NCBI GenBank assembly: GCA_964599655.1
Contig: CAZRGV010000088.1
Coordinates: 1 to 26,398, forward strand
Origin: CAZRGV01 sp964599655
GTDB lineage: Bacteria > Planctomycetota > Planctomycetia > Isosphaerales > Isosphaeraceae
Direction: 5' to 3'
DNA length: 26,398 nt
Made by a program: the position numbers and the translations under genes. Below the pieces are notes generated by a model, which was not told the origin of the DNA, ran no database searches, and saw nothing but the letters and a program-made list of their open reading frames with translations. Shown here piece after piece: positions 1 to 8,044 of the stretch. Numbering within the stretch: the first letter of the stretch is position 1; each line of letters starts with the position of its first letter.

Positions 1-101
<101 letters not shown>

Positions 102-234
102 GACCTCGTCTCCCTCGCCTCGTTGACGCAGGACAACGGCGCGGCGGATCGCCAAGCGAAACAAAACAAAACAAAACGTTCCGCCACGCCGCATCCGCCC
201 CTCGCGACGATCGACCACTCCCCAACACCCGGCA

Positions 235-531
235 TCAATTCCACTCGGCCGGAATCGACCGCGTCGTCACAAACGGCGGCAGGGCCAGCGGCGAAGGCCG
301 CGCCCCCCTCGACGACCCTCTCGGCAAGCCATCCAGCAGCCGGATCGCCATCACGGCCGGACCGACCGCGTACGCCGTCCATCGCTCGTCTCGCGACTCG
401 GGCCGGTTCGCCCAGCCCCGCCGAGTCGTCACCAGCAGCTCCGCCGGAATCCTCTGACCCCACGGCGTGTTCATCGAAAAGGCAAAACGGCCCGATCCAA
501 TCGGGCGGAGGTCGTCGTGCATCGTGTCCAT
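235..531 (-). CDS. Small hypothetical protein (98 aa)
   Basis: I do not recognise this protein. It is an open frame of 98 codons with strong G/C preference at third positions, as in the clear genes of the window, and a protein-like mix of residues (a GRFAFSMNTPWGQ stretch, then an AVGPAVMAIRLLDG segment). The ATG at 531 is preceded by GGGAG at a spacing of 8 bases. An upstream GTG at 606 would add 25 residues but has no ribosome-binding site, so the shorter form is preferred. There is no signal peptide or convincing membrane helix. It stands alone on the minus strand, facing the scaffold gap. It could be spurious, but its codon bias argues for a real gene. Confidence 0.45.
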   Translation of the reverse strand: MDTMHDDLRPIGSGRFAFSMNTPWGQRIPAELLVTTRRGWANRPESRDERWTAYAVGPAVMAIRLLDGLPRGSSRGARPSPLALPPFVTTRSIPAEWN

Positions 532-1307
532 GGCCGACGCTCCCGAAAGTTCGCGGAAGGGATCGCGTTCAGGTCGTATCCTATCGGATGACTGTACCTT
601 TGTCACCTAAAATCCGAGATTTTTTTGGCGGAGGTAAGACGGAGTACGGCCCGTGTCGCAAACCGTGACAGGGCCGCTTCATCTTTTGTTGTTAATTTTC
701 TCATCATCCAACCAAACGCTCCGGTCCGGATTCCTTGGTCCGGTCAGTTGAAGAGCTTCTCCGGGACGCGACGGGCGTCTCGTCGGGTCGTGAAATCGTG
801 TCGGGCACGTCCCGTGCGGGCCCGGCCAGAGCGTCGGGGCATTCCTCGGTCGTTGCCGGATCGCCTCGTTTCCTTTGACAGGGATTGCGGCCGGAGCGAG
901 CGTGGCCGGGAGGCCACGTCGGCGCCGAGCGCGACGATTTCGCGGGTTGGGCCGCCGTCCAGGTCCACGCAATCCGACATTTTTTCGATTTCCTTCCCAA
1001 GAAACCCGGTCGGCAACCGATGGGATTGAAAAGGGAACGCGCCCCGGATTGACCGGTTCGGGTCCGGGCCGAGGGCAACGCTCAACACCTGGCGTGTCGC
1101 GGCCGGAATCGCAACCTGCCCGGTTCGTGGTTTCCACGCGATTTGACGCCGAAGCCGCGGGACCGAACAATTGCGAAATCGGCGCCCGTCCGATAGAACA
1201 GGGAGTCCCTCCGCGCCCGATGGGTCGAAGGGCCGTTGTTGAGCCCTCCTCGACAACCATGACGGGTGGCCCATCCGCCCAAGACTCGACCGCGGAACCA
1301 TCGACCG
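532..1307. other. Long intergenic stretch without a convincing gene
   Basis: About 780 bases separate the small minus-strand gene from the first long plus-strand gene. Several frames are open on both strands, but their translations are arginine- and proline-rich and lack a coding third-position pattern, apart from the doubtful ORF at 744-980. An AT-richer patch at about 676-712 could hold a promoter; I could not pick a convincing -35/-10 pair. Confidence 0.5.
744..980 (-). CDS. Doubtful small basic ORF (78 aa)
   Basis: This is a 78-codon frame whose ATG at 980 follows a purine-rich GGGAAGGAA element about 9 bases upstream. The first 30 or so codons are GC-rich at the third position and look coding (start MSDCVDLDGG). 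The rest is strongly arginine-rich and resembles random translation of GC-rich DNA. I know of no family for it. It is listed only because the start signal is better than for competing frames in this otherwise empty stretch. Confidence 0.18.
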   Translation of the reverse strand: MSDCVDLDGGPTREIVALGADVASRPRSLRPQSLSKETRRSGNDRGMPRRSGRARTGRARHDFTTRRDARRVPEKLFN

Positions 1308-3260
1308 ATGAAGCGCACTTTCGCCGCCGTCGCCTTGCTGGCCGCTCTGGGCGTGCTGTTGAAGCTCGCCGTCAAGCCGCAGCGTCCTGGTTCGGGCGAA
1401 CTATCCGCGGTCGAAGGCCAGGCCGCGCCGGCGACGTCCCAGGCCGAGAACGTGGCGCAGGCCGAGGCCGAGCTTCGGGCCCGCTATCCCGGCCAGGCCG
1501 AGCTGGTCGACCGGGTTTTGTCGCGTTACCGCCAGACGGCCCTTGCGATCGAACAGACCGACGGACTTCGCGGCCTCGTGTTGCTCGATAAGCTCGACCT
1601 CGAAGCGATTTTCCTCTATGAGAAGCACCCGCAAGAATTCCGGCGGCTCCGCGACAGCCTGACCGACGAGGCCGCGGCCGATCTCTTGCTGCACTGGAAG
1701 GAATATTTCGGCCTGAAGCGGGCCGACGACGTCGATCGCGGGGTCTTGATCGCCGAGATCGCCCGGCTCTCTCCGTCGCGGCGGCGGCTGGCCGGCACGC
1801 ACCCGTACGCCTTGCCCTTGATCCTGGCCGAGCCGGCCGGGGTGACTGAGCTCATCGAACGGCTGGAAGACGATCCCGGCGCACTGGCCGATGCCCTCGT
1901 CGTGCTCGACTTCATCAACCTCGACCAGGGGGCCGCCGATCTCCGCCAGGCGATCCGCACGCTCGAAAGCCACCGGACCCTCGCCCTCGATGCCTTCCGG
2001 CGGCTCGGTCCCGAAGGGTTCGCGCTGGTCTCGCTCTATGGCCCGGTGCTCGACATTCTCGGCGACGCCATGCCGCTCGATCAGGCCCTGATCGTCCTGC
2101 GGGTCAATACCGACTACGTGGACGAGCTTCTGCGAACCCAGCGCCCCGAGACGGTCGCCGCTCACCTGCGGCATGTCGCGGCCGTCGGCCTGGTCGAACA
2201 GGTCGGCGGAAGTCCTCACGGACTTCAGCTTTCGGTCGAATTCGGCGAACGAGGCGACCGGGCCCTCGAACGGGCCGGGGCCGATGCCGCCGACGTGGTC
2301 TTCGAGGAATACGCCGACCCGACCTTGCGGAACCAGGCCGTGGAGGCCCTGGGCCAGCACGGCCCGATGGCCCTCGCGATGCTCGCCAAGTACGCCCCCG
2401 ACCCCGACTTCCGTGAGGTCCTTCGACGGTTCGGCCCGGCCGTCATCCCGCCCGTCGCCCAGGCCGACACCGCCCCCGAGGTCCTGCTGATGCTCCAGCA
2501 GAAGTCGCGCAAGTCGTTGACCGAGTCGCTGGCCAAGGAGATCCTTTCCCTGTCGGGCGATAGCGGCCAGGCGACCATCCGTCAGATCAAGACGGACGGC
2601 CTGGCAAGGGTCGAGGAGCTGAACGCGGCCAACCTCCAATTTTACCAGTTCCTTCCGTTGTACGACCTGCTCCACCTGGCCGGCGTGGTCGGGCGGGGCC
2701 ACTCGCCAACGTCGGGCGAGATGACGTGGGCCCTGATCGACGGCTGCTTCGTGGTCGCCGACCTGTTAAGCCTCTCCGCCCTTCAGCCCGAGGCGGCGGC
2801 CGCCGCCGAGGCGGCCAGGGCCGAGGTCAAGGCGACCACCCGCCAGGCCGCGCGAACCGCCGGCCGGGAGCTGGTCGAGGAGGCCACGGAATCGGCCGCT
2901 CCCGCCTTGACCCGCCGCGGGGTCGAGGCGGCCGGAGGCCGGCTCAGTCGTTGGTGGGCCGTCCGAGCGGCGGGCGGCACCTATCAGCTTCTGCGCCGGG
3001 TGCCCGAGGCCCTGGAACGGATGAGCCTCGGCCAGCTCACCGAGCTCGCCCGCCCCCTTTGCCGGAAGGCCGGACTTCGGCTCAGCGACTGGGCCCCGAT
3101 CCGCCTGGCGAAAAACGGCCAGTCGGTCTTGCTCCGCATTCCCAGCGATCGCTGGGCCAAGTACGTCGGCGTCAACGCCTTGCAGGCCGCCGGCGGGGTC
3201 GTCGCCATGGGGAAGATGGAAGAACACCTCGCCTCGCGACGACCGCCCGATTCCCCCTGA
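1308..3260 (+). CDS. Membrane-anchored helical-repeat protein of unknown function (650 aa)
   Basis: I recognise no named family. The ATG at 1308 begins with two basic residues and a hydrophobic run to about residue 22, a signal peptide or N-terminal anchor. An in-frame ATG at 1266 would bury that segment, so 1308 is preferred, although neither has a clear ribosome-binding site. The body is alpha-helical with degenerate units of the type R-[RK]-[LF]-G-P-x-G-[FA]-A-L-x-x-[LK]-Y (around residues 230-250 and 345-385), reminiscent of HEAT-like repeats. A second hydrophobic region lies near 470-490, followed by an Ala/Glu-rich coiled stretch (about 490-530) and a basic C-terminal domain. The motif RYPGQAE near residue 58 recurs in the next gene, which suggests common ancestry or a shared partner. 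It heads a plus-strand series running to the GTPase. An envelope scaffold role is inference. Confidence 0.85.
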   Translation: MKRTFAAVALLAALGVLLKLAVKPQRPGSGELSAVEGQAAPATSQAENVAQAEAELRARYPGQAELVDRVLSRYRQTALAIEQTDGLRGLVLLDKLDLEAIFLYEKHPQEFRRLRDSLTDEAAADLLLHWKEYFGLKRADDVDRGVLIAEIARLSPSRRRLAGTHPYALPLILAEPAGVTELIERLEDDPGALADALVVLDFINLDQGAADLRQAIRTLESHRTLALDAFRRLGPEGFALVSLYGPVLDILGDAMPLDQALIVLRVNTDYVDELLRTQRPETVAAHLRHVAAVGLVEQVGGSPHGLQLSVEFGERGDRALERAGADAADVVFEEYADPTLRNQAVEALGQHGPMALAMLAKYAPDPDFREVLRRFGPAVIPPVAQADTAPEVLLMLQQKSRKSLTESLAKEILSLSGDSGQATIRQIKTDGLARVEELNAANLQFYQFLPLYDLLHLAGVVGRGHSPTSGEMTWALIDGCFVVADLLSLSALQPEAAAAAEAARAEVKATTRQAARTAGRELVEEATESAAPALTRRGVEAAGGRLSRWWAVRAAGGTYQLLRRVPEALERMSLGQLTELARPLCRKAGLRLSDWAPIRLAKNGQSVLLRIPSDRWAKYVGVNALQAAGGVVAMGKMEEHLASRRPPDSP

Positions 3261-3309
3261 CGCCGACCCTGGTTGACGGCCCGCCCGACGCGACGGGTCG
3301 AGAAAAGGT

Positions 3310-3315
3310 TACAAT
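3310..3315 (+). promoter_or_regulatory. Possible -10 element (TACAAT)
   Basis: TACAAT lies 163 bases before the start of the downstream gene, in a 217-base non-coding gap. No good -35 is visible at the usual spacing. The string TACAATAAC also occurs at 10122, and TACAAT at 9528, each ahead of a plus-strand gene. A seven-codon ATG frame (3321-3344) begins just downstream; it may be chance. Confidence 0.35.
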
Positions 3316-3477
3316 AACGCATGGAGTCGTCGCGAACTTCCTGAGAGACGCAACGAACGACCCGAGAGGGCGACGACTGGTCCCGGTTTTCCCAACTTCA
3401 AGAAACGAAACGATTTCGTCCCGTCGTGGGCCGCCCCCCCGAACCGCACCGCCGCGACGTCCTGAGGACCCTGAACG

Positions 3478-4446
3478 ATGCCTGCGTTCTCGAACCGCCG
3501 ATGGATCGCCCTGGGCTTGCTCGCCACGCTCATCCTTCTGCCCGCTCCCGCCTTCGCGGGGAAAGTGGCCTGGCTGGATGACGTCGTGGAACAGGCGGTG
3601 CGTGAGGTCGAGCAGGGTGGCCGCGCCGCGGCTCGGGCGGAAGGCCGCATCGCTCGCACGTCGGGCCGGTTCTTCGCCCGGGAAGCCGAGGAAAGCCTCG
3701 AATCGCTCGCCCGACGCTCCGACGACCTGGCCCGCATGGCCCGCCGGATCGACGAGCCGGCCGAGGCCGCCCTTCGCACCCGCTTTCAGCGCCTGGTTCG
3801 GCCCGACCCGGAGATGGCCCGCACCTTCGCGGCCCTCGCCCCGGCCGAAAAACGGCTGGTCGTTGAAATGGGGGAAACCGCCCAGAAGCTGGCCCGTCGC
3901 TACCCCGGCCAGGCCGAGACGATGATCCGAAAGCTCGGCGTCGAAGGGCTTTCCGCCGTCCGGGCGTACGGCGACGACGTGGCTGAGGTCATCATCAAGG
4001 AAGGCCCAGAGACCGTCGACGTCCTTCGCAAGACCGGCCGGGGCGGCTGGCGGTTCTTCACCGATTCGGTTTTGACCCACAAGAAGAAGCTGATGGCCGC
4101 GGGCGTCTTCGCCCTGTTCCTGGCCAACCCCGAGAAGTTCGTCGACACCGCCGGCCGCGTCACCGAATACGCCGTCGAGCAGTTCGCCAAGGCCGGCGTG
4201 CAGCTCGCCGGAGCCGTCGGCGGCGGCGCGATGCGAGGCATGGAATCGGCCGTGGGCGGCTTGCTCGCGGCCTACGGGCTCGACTCGGGCCCCACGCGAT
4301 GGATCGTCATGGGCGCTTCGGGCCTGGTTGCCGTTCTGGCCCTGATGGTCCTGATCGGCCTGCCGGTCCGCTGGGTCTTCCGCCCGATCACCTGGCCCTT
4401 CCGGCTCGTCTTCCGCCGCGGCTCGGAAGCCGCCAGGGCCGTCTAA
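3478..4446 (+). CDS. Exported membrane protein of unknown function (322 aa)
   Basis: I do not recognise this as a named family. Residues 1-27 form a clear signal peptide ending AFA|GKV. The mature part is helical, Ala/Arg/Glu-rich and probably coiled-coil to about residue 140. RYPGQAE follows at 141-147, then a unit reading IRKLGVEGLSAVRAYGDD that resembles the repeat units of the gene before it. A hydrophobic segment lies at about 203-218 and a strong transmembrane helix at about 274-298, with a basic C-terminal tail. GAGGA-type pairing (TGAGGA) sits 9 bases before the ATG. It follows the 650-residue gene after 217 bases with a possible promoter between them. The shared motif and synteny suggest the two act together at the envelope, possibly with the GTPase further along; that link is inference. 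Confidence 0.85.
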   Translation: MPAFSNRRWIALGLLATLILLPAPAFAGKVAWLDDVVEQAVREVEQGGRAAARAEGRIARTSGRFFAREAEESLESLARRSDDLARMARRIDEPAEAALRTRFQRLVRPDPEMARTFAALAPAEKRLVVEMGETAQKLARRYPGQAETMIRKLGVEGLSAVRAYGDDVAEVIIKEGPETVDVLRKTGRGGWRFFTDSVLTHKKKLMAAGVFALFLANPEKFVDTAGRVTEYAVEQFAKAGVQLAGAVGGGAMRGMESAVGGLLAAYGLDSGPTRWIVMGASGLVAVLALMVLIGLPVRWVFRPITWPFRLVFRRGSEAARAV

Positions 4447-4518
4447 CGTGACACCGAGCCGTCCGGACCCGCCGTCTTTCGCGGGGTGGGCTCCGCGTGA
4501 GCCATCGTGGGGGAGATG

Positions 4519-5154
4519 ATGTCCACGACGACCGTCGAGACACCGAAACCGCCCGAGGCGATGCCCTATCGTCTGACCGCCGACGACTACTTCCGGATGG
4601 TCGACGACGGTATCCTCCCTCACGATCGTCGTGTCTGGCTCTGGGAGGGACGGCTTTACGAGAAAATGGCCAAGAAGACACTGCCGCACGCCGTCGCCTT
4701 CAGCAAGGTCGTCTCGGCGCTCGCCCAGGTCCTCCCGCCAGGCTGGTGCCTCTGGCCCGAGAACCCGATCACGGTCGCCAGCGACAAGGTGCCGCTGCCC
4801 GACCTGACCATCATTCTCATTCGAGGCGAGCCGGACGACGACAAGCGACGGGGCCGCCGGCCGGAGCCGAGCGACGTCGGGCTGGTTATCGAGATCGCCG
4901 GCACGAGCCTTCGGGTCGACACCGGCCCCACGTTGGAGGAGTACGCCAGGGCGTTCTTGCCGGTTTACTGGGTGCTCGACCTCGTCGGGCGGCGGGTTCT
5001 CGCCTGTCGTCAACCGGTGGTCGAAGGTGGCCGCGGCCGTTACGATTCGGTCGAATCCTTCGGCCCGGATCAGTCATTACCGCTCCTTCTCGACGGCCGG
5101 GAGATCATCCGCATTCCAGTGCGCGACCTGCTGGACGCGGAGAACACCCCATGA
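4519..5154 (+). CDS. Uma2-family (DUF820) PD-(D/E)XK nuclease-like protein
   Basis: This is a Uma2/DUF820 protein, a restriction-endonuclease-fold family much expanded in cyanobacteria and planctomycetes; the natural role of most members is unknown. The family pattern is visible: RLTADDYFRM at the N-terminus, WEGRLYEKM with an invariant Glu, a following His in LPHAVAF, the PD pair in PLPDLTIIL, the core Glu in VIEIAGTSL, then VDTGPTLEEYA and VYWVLD. About 211 residues is typical. The usual basic residue ahead of the YA motif appears to be replaced (DTGPTLEEYA), so activity is uncertain. Possible starts are GTG 4507, ATG 4516 and ATG 4519; GGGGGAG at 4509-4515 is closest to usable spacing for 4519. 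It lies between the exported proteins and the GTPase and may be an unrelated insertion, since these genes are scattered singly in such genomes. Confidence 0.88.
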   Translation: MSTTTVETPKPPEAMPYRLTADDYFRMVDDGILPHDRRVWLWEGRLYEKMAKKTLPHAVAFSKVVSALAQVLPPGWCLWPENPITVASDKVPLPDLTIILIRGEPDDDKRRGRRPEPSDVGLVIEIAGTSLRVDTGPTLEEYARAFLPVYWVLDLVGRRVLACRQPVVEGGRGRYDSVESFGPDQSLPLLLDGREIIRIPVRDLLDAENTP

Positions 5155-5389
5155 CCGAATCTTTCGGGTAAAAGGAACCCAGGAACGGATTCACGAACCT
5201 CCGGAGGCCCTTCCGATCATTCCTCAGTCCGAGATGAGGCAAGCGATCGAGTCGAAACGCAACGTCACGTTCCGGCCGACCCTCGCGGCAACCACGACCC
5301 AAGGGCGAGGCCAACACGTATCAGGTGGGGAGGAAGGGACAGACCGTTCCCTCGGGAATCGCACGTCGCGGGCACGAAATTCCAAGATC

Positions 5390-7714
5390 ATGTCGAATCG
5401 TCGCAAAGCCCATCTCGATGCCCTGGAACGCCGCCTGACCGGCTCGAAGCGGATTGCGCTGTTCGGCCACCGGGCCGTGGGCAAAACAACGCTCCTGGCG
5501 ATGTTCTATCGCGAGGCGTCGAACGGCCGGGTTCCAGGCGTTCGCCTCGCGGCGGCCGACGCCGCCACGGCCGAGTACCTCGCCGAGAAGATCGCGCAGA
5601 TCGAGGCCGGCGAGCCCCCGGCGGGCACCCTGGCCGAGACCCCGTTGCGTCTGCGGCTCTACCACGAGATGTCGCGGTTCGACCTGATCGTCAAGGATTA
5701 CCAGGGTGAACATGTCACTCTCGGAGCCGAGGCGCCGATCCAGCGGTTCTTCGCCGACTGCGACGCCGTCCTGCTCTGCCTCGACCCGGTAACCTCCGAC
5801 AACCCGGCCGAACGGCGTCGGCGGCAGCAAGAGGTCGAGAACCTTCTGGAACGCTACATCGAACACTCCGACGACGGCACCGCGGGCCGGCCGGTGGCCC
5901 TGCTCGTCACCAAGTACGATCGCGTGCTCGAACGCGGCGGTCCCCCGCCCGAGCAGGTCGATCGGCTGGTCGAAGCCCAGTACGGCATGACGCGCCACGC
6001 CCTGAGCCATCATGCCCCGCAAAGCGCGATGTTCGCCGTCAGCTCGTACGGCCCCGAGGCCGCGGGCAACGATCGACCGCCCGCCGTCCTCCATCCGATG
6101 GGCCTCGAAGGCCCGCTCGGCTGGCTGGCCGACCGGCTCGAAGCCATCGACCGCGAACAGCTCGAATGGCTCTGGGATCTCGCCCCCGACGACCTGCCTC
6201 GCCTGTCGCGTTGCGTCAAGGCCTTCGAGCGGCGTTATCCCAGATCCGACCACGTCCTGACGCTCCGTCGCCGCCTCAATGACCTCCGGCGTCGCCGGCT
6301 CTGGAAGAACGCCGCCCGGCTCACCGTCGCCGCCGCCCTGGTCACGGGCCTCCTCGCCGGTTACGACGCCCTGAGCTACCGCGCCGCCCTCGCCTTCGAA
6401 CGGCAAAACAACCCCGCGCCGGCCGTCGAATCGCGCTGGAAACACCTGCTGACCTGGCACCCGACCCTGGCCTGGTTCTGGCCCCAAGACGCTCGCCAGG
6501 CCCGGCAAAAGCTGGCCGAGTGGCAGGTCAAGGCCGCCGCCGTCCGGGTCGCGGTTGGCACCGCCGGTCCGGAGGTCTCGGACACCATGCAGGCCCTCAA
6601 GGAACAGTCCCCCGGCCTCGTCCTCGAAATCTCTCGCGTCGAGCAGGCGCAGCGGAAGGCCCGCCACGACCAGCAGTGGAAGGCCTTGCAGGTCGCTGAC
6701 CTCGCCGCGATCGAGCAGCCCGAGGCGCACCTGGCCTCCGTCCGCAAGTTCCTTCGAGACTGGCCCGAGACCCCCCACAAGGAGCAGGCCCTCCAGCTCC
6801 TCAAGGGCCTCGAGCACCGCGTCGACGACCAGCGAGCCCGAGGCGACCGGCAGATCATTGACGCCCTGACCCGCCAGGCCGGTTTGCCCAACCCGCCCCT
6901 TCGCGACCTCATCGAGCGCGCCGAGCAGTTCCTCGACGAACACCCCGATAGCCGTTACCGGGGCGAGGTGGACGACCTGCTCAACGACCTCGTCCGCCGC
7001 CTCGACGAGATCGACATCGAGAAGGCCCGCCAGTACTCACGGGCCAACCCGGCCAACTTCGCCGTCCGCCGCGAAAGATACCTCGACTACCTCAAGGCCC
7101 ACGCTCACGGCGGCCGGTTCATCAACGAGGCCAATCGCGCTCTCACCCAGATCGAGCGCGAACGCGACGTCTACCTTTACCGGCAGGCCTACGACCACTA
7201 CAAGGCCCACGCCGACGACATCCCAGCCGTCGCCGCCCGGCTTCGCGCCTACCTCGACGCCAACCCCGATGGCCGGTTCGCCAGCGCCGCCCGCGAATTC
7301 GTCGCCTGGTGGGAAAAGATCTCCGTGCCCGGCGAGTATCACGTCGTCCTGCGGCGTGGCCAGGTCGAGCCCAGCGCCGGCAAGTACTTCTCCGGCGGCG
7401 GCCCCGACCTCGGCGTCAAACTCTGGGTCGCCGGGGTCGAGTATGGCCCGACGCCCGTCGTCAAGAACTCGTACCGCCCCATCTGGGACTACGCCTTCTC
7501 CAAGCCGATCCGATGGAAGTACGGCGACCCGATCAGCATTCGCATCCTCGACTACGACTGGTCCACCACAGGCGTCTTCACCTTCACCACCCCGCCCGGC
7601 GACAAGCTGGCCATGCGCATGCTCTCCGGCACCTTGAAGCCGTCGAAAGGGGGAAACACCTCGCTCACATTCAGCTCCGACTTCCACGTGCCGACGCTGC
7701 CGAAACCCGACTGA
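5390..7714 (+). CDS. Membrane-anchored P-loop GTPase with helical repeats and C-terminal C2-like domain
   Basis: The N-terminal third is a TRAFAC-type GTPase domain: Walker A GHRAVGKT (26-33), a DxxG switch motif in KDYQGE (103-106), the strand CDAVLLCLD (124-132), guanine-specificity motif TKYD (174-177) and a G5-like AVSSYG (216-221). A single transmembrane helix follows at about 307-326. Residues 340-640 are helical with TPR-like units (FLDEHPDSRY, YLDANPDGRF). The last 127 residues (648-774) resemble a C2 domain: PDLGVKLWV with Asp673, NSYRPIWDYAF, GDPISIRILDYDW with Asp721 and Asp723, which fit the calcium-binding loops. It resembles the GTPases found beside GAP1 proteins (DO-GTPase type); the exact family needs a profile search. 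The ATG at 5390 is chosen because sequence upstream looks non-coding; it lacks a strong ribosome-binding site. A terminator follows, and a GAP1-like gene lies 330 bases on. Confidence 0.9.
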   Translation: MSNRRKAHLDALERRLTGSKRIALFGHRAVGKTTLLAMFYREASNGRVPGVRLAAADAATAEYLAEKIAQIEAGEPPAGTLAETPLRLRLYHEMSRFDLIVKDYQGEHVTLGAEAPIQRFFADCDAVLLCLDPVTSDNPAERRRRQQEVENLLERYIEHSDDGTAGRPVALLVTKYDRVLERGGPPPEQVDRLVEAQYGMTRHALSHHAPQSAMFAVSSYGPEAAGNDRPPAVLHPMGLEGPLGWLADRLEAIDREQLEWLWDLAPDDLPRLSRCVKAFERRYPRSDHVLTLRRRLNDLRRRRLWKNAARLTVAAALVTGLLAGYDALSYRAALAFERQNNPAPAVESRWKHLLTWHPTLAWFWPQDARQARQKLAEWQVKAAAVRVAVGTAGPEVSDTMQALKEQSPGLVLEISRVEQAQRKARHDQQWKALQVADLAAIEQPEAHLASVRKFLRDWPETPHKEQALQLLKGLEHRVDDQRARGDRQIIDALTRQAGLPNPPLRDLIERAEQFLDEHPDSRYRGEVDDLLNDLVRRLDEIDIEKARQYSRANPANFAVRRERYLDYLKAHAHGGRFINEANRALTQIERERDVYLYRQAYDHYKAHADDIPAVAARLRAYLDANPDGRFASAAREFVAWWEKISVPGEYHVVLRRGQVEPSAGKYFSGGGPDLGVKLWVAGVEYGPTPVVKNSYRPIWDYAFSKPIRWKYGDPISIRILDYDWSTTGVFTFTTPPGDKLAMRMLSGTLKPSKGGNTSLTFSSDFHVPTLPKPD

Positions 7715-7743
7715 TCGTCATTCGATCGAATTCTCCAGAAAAG

Positions 7744-7766
7744 CATCCGTGTCGGATGGGTTTTTT
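7744..7766 (+). terminator. Rho-independent terminator after the GTPase gene
   Basis: CATCCG (7744-7749), loop TGT, CGGATG (7753-7758), two G and then six T (7761-7766). An A-rich run just before the stem could let it work on the other strand too. It lies 30 bases after the GTPase stop and implies separate transcription of the small gene and GAP1-like gene, or partial read-through. Confidence 0.7.
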
Positions 7767-7866
7767 CTCACGGACAGGGACAGTATCATGCCCAAAGCGT
7801 ACTAGGCAGAGGAACTCCCTCCCGAACCAGGATCGCATCGACGGGTCGCGCTCGGAGAGCCGCACC

Positions 7867-8022
7867 ATGCCGGCCGGAAGAAAACTGACCTCGGAAGAAC
7901 TCGCCACCCTCATTATCGATGCCCTCGTGGGCGCGGGAATCGTCAAGGAGGCCGACGCCGAACAGGCTATCGTGCTGACCGCCCGTGAGATCGAGCTCCG
8001 CAAAGTCATCGGGGATTACTGA
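7867..8022 (+). CDS. Small helical protein (51 aa) ahead of the GAP1-like gene
   Basis: This short frame, ATG 7867 to TGA 8022, has a compact, clearly protein-like sequence: KLTSEELATLIIDALVGAG, then IVKEADAEQAIVLTAREIE and RKVIGDY. Two amphipathic helices are likely. It has no signal peptide, membrane segment or cysteines. It starts about 100 bases beyond the terminator and ends 22 bases before the GAP1-like gene, so the two are probably co-transcribed. I do not recognise a family. The helix-turn-helix-sized fold, high Glu content and position suggest a small adaptor or dimerisation module for the GTPase pair, which is inference. Codon use matches its neighbours. Confidence 0.65.
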   Translation: MPAGRKLTSEELATLIIDALVGAGIVKEADAEQAIVLTAREIELRKVIGDY

Positions 8023-8044
8023 CCGCGTTTCCGCCATCGCCTTC

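Noticed and set aside
161..178. Short AAAAC pentamer repeat as a possible repeat element
   Set aside because: Only about three copies in a low-complexity spot next to the scaffold gap; no larger unit or array.
1401..2702. A 433-codon minus-strand open frame opposite the first long plus-strand gene
   Set aside because: It is a shadow of the high-GC plus-strand gene: its translation is rich in Gly, Asp, Gln and Val without domain structure, whereas the plus strand has a signal anchor and repeats.
3172..5013. A 613-codon minus-strand open frame across three plus-strand genes
   Set aside because: Low-complexity antisense translation. The plus strand encodes a signal-peptide protein and a recognisable Uma2 protein in the same DNA.
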